From positions 1-64,000 of the forward strand of contig CAAEMT010000043.1 of assembly GCA_900757145.1 (NCBI GenBank): 64,000 nt of DNA. Reading direction: 5' to 3'. The number at the start of each line of letters is the position of its first letter. The first letter of the stretch is position 1. The DNA is from Lachnospiraceae bacterium. Its GTDB lineage: Bacteria > Bacillota > Clostridia > Lachnospirales > Lachnospiraceae. A program made the position numbers and the translations under genes. Under the pieces are notes generated by a model. That model was not told the origin of the DNA. It saw nothing but the letters and a program-made list of their open reading frames with translations, and did no database searches. Shown here one piece after another: positions 61,036 through 64,000 of the stretch.

Positions 61036-62028
61036 TCAGTCACTCTTAATCGCATCGTCAAATTTGACATCTGATGGCGGGAAATCTACGCTTCTTACAA
61101 ATTCGGCAGCCTCTGTTGCGCCGTAAATACGATCCATGCCGCTGTCCTCCCACTCTACAGAAAGCGGTCCCTGATAGTCTGCTGCATTGAGCACACGTAT
61201 GATACTCTCAAAATCCACATCGCCGTGACCGAGGGAACGGAAATTCCAGCCTCTGCGCAAATCACCGAAATCAATATGAGAACCGAGCAATCCACTTCTT
61301 CCGTCAAGTGTCACTGCTGCATCTTTCATATGCACATGATAGACTCTGTCTATAAAATCCTGAAGGAAAAGATGCGGTGTAATTCCCTGCCAGATAAGAT
61401 GGCTGGGATCAAAATTCAGTCCGAATTCCGGACGATCTGCAAATTTCTCCAAAAGACGTTTTGTAGAATAATAGTCAAATGCAATCTCTCCCGGATGCAC
61501 CTCAAGTGCAAACAGAATACCATTTTCCTTAAATACATCAAGAATCGGACACCACAGATCATAAATCTGCTGAAAACCGGCCTCCACCATTTCTTCTGTA
61601 GTCTGCGGGAAAGAGTACAGATATTTCCAGATCGGAGAACCCGTAAACCCTGTAACAACCTTACAGCCAAGCTTCTTGGCAGCTACTGCACATGCCTTCA
61701 TTGTCTCGATTCCCCATGCACGAATTTCATCCTTTTTACCTGCCAAGGCAGACGGAGCAAAATTATCCAGACGCGGATCATCGTAATCACCAACACACTG
61801 TCCTATGATATGAGCTGCCAAAGCCTCCATTTTCAATCCGTATTTGTTAAGTGTATCAAGAATATATTTACAATATTCATCGTCATTCGCAGCCTTTACC
61901 GGATCAAGATGTGCCCCCCAACACGCAAGCTCTACTCCATCATATCCCATTTCTTTTGCTGTTTTACATAATGTTTCAAATTCCATATCTGCCCACTGGC
62001 AAGTTGTTAATGTCACTAAACGTCCCAT
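61036..62028 (-). CDS. Sugar phosphate isomerase/epimerase (TIM barrel)
   Basis: 330-aa xylose-isomerase-like TIM barrel (AP_endonuc_2 fold). Seen: TAKEMGYDGVELACWGAHLD near the N-terminus, AAKKLGCKVVTGFTGSPIW near residue 130, FALEVHPGEIAFDYYS near 190 (metal-ligand Glu), FGLNFDPSHLIWQG near 220 (Asp/His) and VYHVHMKDAAV near 250. Start 62028 follows GGGAGG 8 bases away. Next to a Gfo/Idh/MocA oxidoreductase and an RbsC-like permease, it likely acts in catabolism of inositol or a rare sugar. Confidence 0.9.
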   Translation of the reverse strand: MGRLVTLTTCQWADMEFETLCKTAKEMGYDGVELACWGAHLDPVKAANDDEYCKYILDTLNKYGLKMEALAAHIIGQCVGDYDDPRLDNFAPSALAGKKDEIRAWGIETMKACAVAAKKLGCKVVTGFTGSPIWKYLYSFPQTTEEMVEAGFQQIYDLWCPILDVFKENGILFALEVHPGEIAFDYYSTKRLLEKFADRPEFGLNFDPSHLIWQGITPHLFLQDFIDRVYHVHMKDAAVTLDGRSGLLGSHIDFGDLRRGWNFRSLGHGDVDFESIIRVLNAADYQGPLSVEWEDSGMDRIYGATEAAEFVRSVDFPPSDVKFDDAIKSD

Positions 62029-62167
62029 ATACATCCTCCCTTTTTGAACGAGCATACCTTCTTTGCCTGTGTCTGATTCTTCTTTCATCTGCTCACATGC
62101 TTCATTACTTGTTTTTCAGTATGCAGCCTTCCTGATTTTCTTTTTTTATACGCTATGTTTTATCTCC

Positions 62168-63313
62168 CTACGCTTCCATCTCTTTCCATACATTTCCGTT
62201 CTCAGAGCTTGCAAGGCAAGCTTCTACGAATGCTAGTCCTTCCACTCCGTCTGCAACGGTCGGATAATCAATCATATCTTCTGTAAACCGATTCTCTTCT
62301 TTTGCAATGATACATTCGGTAAAACTGCGATAGAGATTTCCCATTGCCTCAAACCAGCCCTCCGGGTGTCCGGACGGAAGTCTTGCATATCTGGCTGCTT
62401 CCTCATAAATACAATCATGTCCCCGGTGGATCTCTGTCACAGTTCCATTTAAGTTTGCAATCTTGATTTTTTCCGGCTCTTCCTGGAACCAGAAAATCGA
62501 TCCCTTACTTCCGCAAATGCGCACCCGCAGACCATTATCGCAGCCGATCGCAATCTGTGATGACCAGTACATCCCGGATGCTCCGTTGTCATACTGTACC
62601 ATGACCATATCATTGTCATCCAATACTCTTGTCGCTACCTTGATTTCCATATTGGCGAGCACTTTTTTAATCTTCAAACCAGTCATCCGGGCTACTGTGT
62701 TCTCAATATGTGTACCAATATCTCCAAGACAGTTGCTTCTGCCTGACTGCTTCGGATCTGTGCGCCATTCCCCCTGCTTGTTTCCTGTAACATCATCTCC
62801 CGCAAGCCAGCCCTGGATATACTCTCCTGCAATCATACGGATCTCGCCTATATCGCCGCGCTTGATCATCTGGCGTATATGTTTGCAGGCTACATGGCCT
62901 GAATATCCATACGTTACCATGAAGAGAAGCCCCTTTTCACGTGCCAACGCTTCCAGCTCTCTCGCTTCTTCTAACGTCGTCGTTAGCGGCTTGTCACAGG
63001 ATACATGGATACCAGCCTCCAAAAATGCCTTACATGCTTCATAATGTGCATTATTTGGGGTTACAATACATACAAAATCAATGCCGTCCTCTCTCTCACT
63101 TTCTTTGCGTGCCATCTCTTCATACGTATGATACAAACGATCCTCTGCAATATGAAGCTGTCTGCCCGTTTCACATGTTTTCTCATAAGAACGTGAAAAG
63201 CAGCCTGCCACAAGACGCGCTGAGCTGTCAAGTGCAATCGATCTTCTGTGTGCATCGCCGATAAAAGCATTTGGCCCGCCGCCTACCATACCATATCTCA
63301 ATTCTCTGCTCAT
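62168..63313 (-). CDS. Gfo/Idh/MocA-family oxidoreductase
   Basis: 381-aa NAD(P)-dependent sugar or inositol dehydrogenase. Rossmann start YGMVGGGPNAFIGDAHRRS; IDFVCIVTPNNAHYEACKAF near residue 78 and HVSCDKPLTTTLEEA near 103 (DKP in place of EKP); catalytic region CLGDIGTHIENTVARMTG near 195. AAGGAAGGA precedes the start. Related enzymes oxidise myo-inositol, glucosides or amino sugars. It appears to form an operon with the TIM-barrel gene and the ABC permease. Confidence 0.92.
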   Translation of the reverse strand: MSRELRYGMVGGGPNAFIGDAHRRSIALDSSARLVAGCFSRSYEKTCETGRQLHIAEDRLYHTYEEMARKESEREDGIDFVCIVTPNNAHYEACKAFLEAGIHVSCDKPLTTTLEEARELEALAREKGLLFMVTYGYSGHVACKHIRQMIKRGDIGEIRMIAGEYIQGWLAGDDVTGNKQGEWRTDPKQSGRSNCLGDIGTHIENTVARMTGLKIKKVLANMEIKVATRVLDDNDMVMVQYDNGASGMYWSSQIAIGCDNGLRVRICGSKGSIFWFQEEPEKIKIANLNGTVTEIHRGHDCIYEEAARYARLPSGHPEGWFEAMGNLYRSFTECIIAKEENRFTEDMIDYPTVADGVEGLAFVEACLASSENGNVWKEMEA

Positions 63314-63439
63314 AATTTATCCTTCCTTTCTTCTATTTTCTGACCATCAGATACTTTTCCACATCCTGCAGTCTTTTCCTCTGATCTATCCACCGTCTTC
63401 CCTGTGGTTTTCACACATCTGCATATCTCCGATACAGCA

Positions 63440-64000
63440 TTAGTCAGACCGTTTTTTTATCATTTGCATTCCTACTGCTACGAGAAGAATCAACCCCTTT
63501 ACAGAATCGTTTAACAATGCATTCATTCCAAGGGCTGTAATAATTTTGTCGATCAGCGTAAACGACATCGTTCCGAATACAATTCCCGTCAGATTTCCTT
63601 TTCCGCCCGCCATACTGATGCCGCCGATTACAACTGCGGCAATAGAATACAGCTCAAAGTTCTTTCCCGATGTCGCAGGGTCAAAAGAGGTGTCCTTAGC
63701 AATTTTTAAAAATGCTGCCAAACCAGTCAAAGCTCCGCATGTAGCAAATACAGCAATACGCGTCCATACTACATTGACACCGGCAAGCTTTGCCGCCTGT
63801 TCATTACTTCCGATTGCATATACACGCTTTCCGAATTTTGTAGATGTAGTGATATACACCATAAGCGCTGCCATCACCAAAAATACGATAACTATATAGG
63901 CAATTGTAAGAAATGAACCGTTTCCGAAATTGAACAGTGCCTGATAACTAGCTTTTGTAGCATCGATGCGATAACGAGTCTCTCCCATCTCATTCATCAT
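63440..64000 (-). CDS. RbsC-like sugar ABC permease (C-terminal part; cut by window edge)
   Basis: The visible 186 residues are the C-terminal half of a BPD_transp_2 sugar permease; the start lies outside the window. Typical: the coupling segment KFGKRVYAIGSNEQAAKLAG with NVVWTRIAVFATCGALTGLA, then GKNFELYSIAAVVIGGISMA, GGKGNLTGIVFGTM and NSVKGLILLVAVGM-like ending. Five helices are visible. Upstream genes (ATPase, binding protein) should lie to the right. Supports a sugar or polyol uptake and catabolism operon. Confidence 0.9.
   Translation of the reverse strand: MMNEMGETRYRIDATKASYQALFNFGNGSFLTIAYIVIVFLVMAALMVYITTSTKFGKRVYAIGSNEQAAKLAGVNVVWTRIAVFATCGALTGLAAFLKIAKDTSFDPATSGKNFELYSIAAVVIGGISMAGGKGNLTGIVFGTMSFTLIDKIITALGMNALLNDSVKGLILLVAVGMQMIKKRSD

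Overview
The window reads as chromosomal DNA of an anaerobic, spore-forming, low-to-moderate GC Firmicute of the Lachnospiraceae type. Evidence: spore genes (spoVAD, spoVAE, an alpha/beta-type SASP), strong AGGAGG-type ribosome binding sites, a T-box-controlled valS, a TPP riboswitch, BMP-family nucleoside-type ABC transport, and an Mrp/Mbh-like cation antiporter cluster. Most genes lie on the minus strand. No rRNA, tRNA or CRISPR array was seen.

Layout. 1-355: start of a repeat-rich lipoprotein running off the left edge. 605-6187: tight minus operon yqeY, Ldh-family dehydrogenase, aminotransferase, trkA, trkH. 6348-9443: valS with T-box leader and promoter. 9561-10079: lone NuoE-like 2Fe-2S protein. 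10174-12279: class II aldolase plus PfkB kinase. 12410-16211: MATE pump, small unknown protein, Suv3-like helicase. 16220-20304: TPP-riboswitch operon for a ThiXYZ-like thiamine-precursor importer, followed by a TatD-family hydrolase and the helicase. 20528-23228: plus-strand ABC-F ATPase and CaCA exchanger. 23400-30725: pepF, a small membrane protein and a four-gene BMP-type ABC transporter. 30905-32849: FN3-like secreted protein diverging from a hemolysin III/PAQR protein. 32912-35107: rpiB remnant abutting an AT-rich RloA/RloB-like putative defence pair. 35252-38882: holA with SASP, then padR, HAAS/DUF1700, DUF4097 and PspC genes. 39094-41522: secreted esterase diverging from a LysR regulator. 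41893-53027: ten-gene Mrp/Mbh-like cluster behind an aspartokinase. 53069-56352: spoVAE, spoVAD, plsC, HAD phosphatase. 56516-60800: SH3 lipoprotein, second MATE pump, amidohydrolase. 61036-64000: sugar or polyol catabolism genes (TIM-barrel isomerase, Gfo/Idh/MocA oxidoreductase, RbsC-like permease cut by the right edge).

Most notable items: (1) the antiporter cluster carries four full-length NuoL/M/N-like subunits, each keeping the channel Glu and Lys residues, but no hydrogenase or quinone module in the window; (2) the RloA/RloB-like pair directly abuts a gutted ribose-5-phosphate isomerase B gene; (3) a dispersed palindromic repeat sits directly behind the T-tract of three different intrinsic terminators; (4) a 169-bp MITE-like element with perfect 17-bp inverted ends separates spoVAD from spoVAE; (5) a mitochondrial-type Suv3 helicase with a zinc ribbon lies at the end of the thiamine-regulated gene run.

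Start codons were chosen by ribosome binding site and by spacing to neighbours, so several genes are shorter than their maximal open frames. Functions rest on motifs read by eye; no database search was run.
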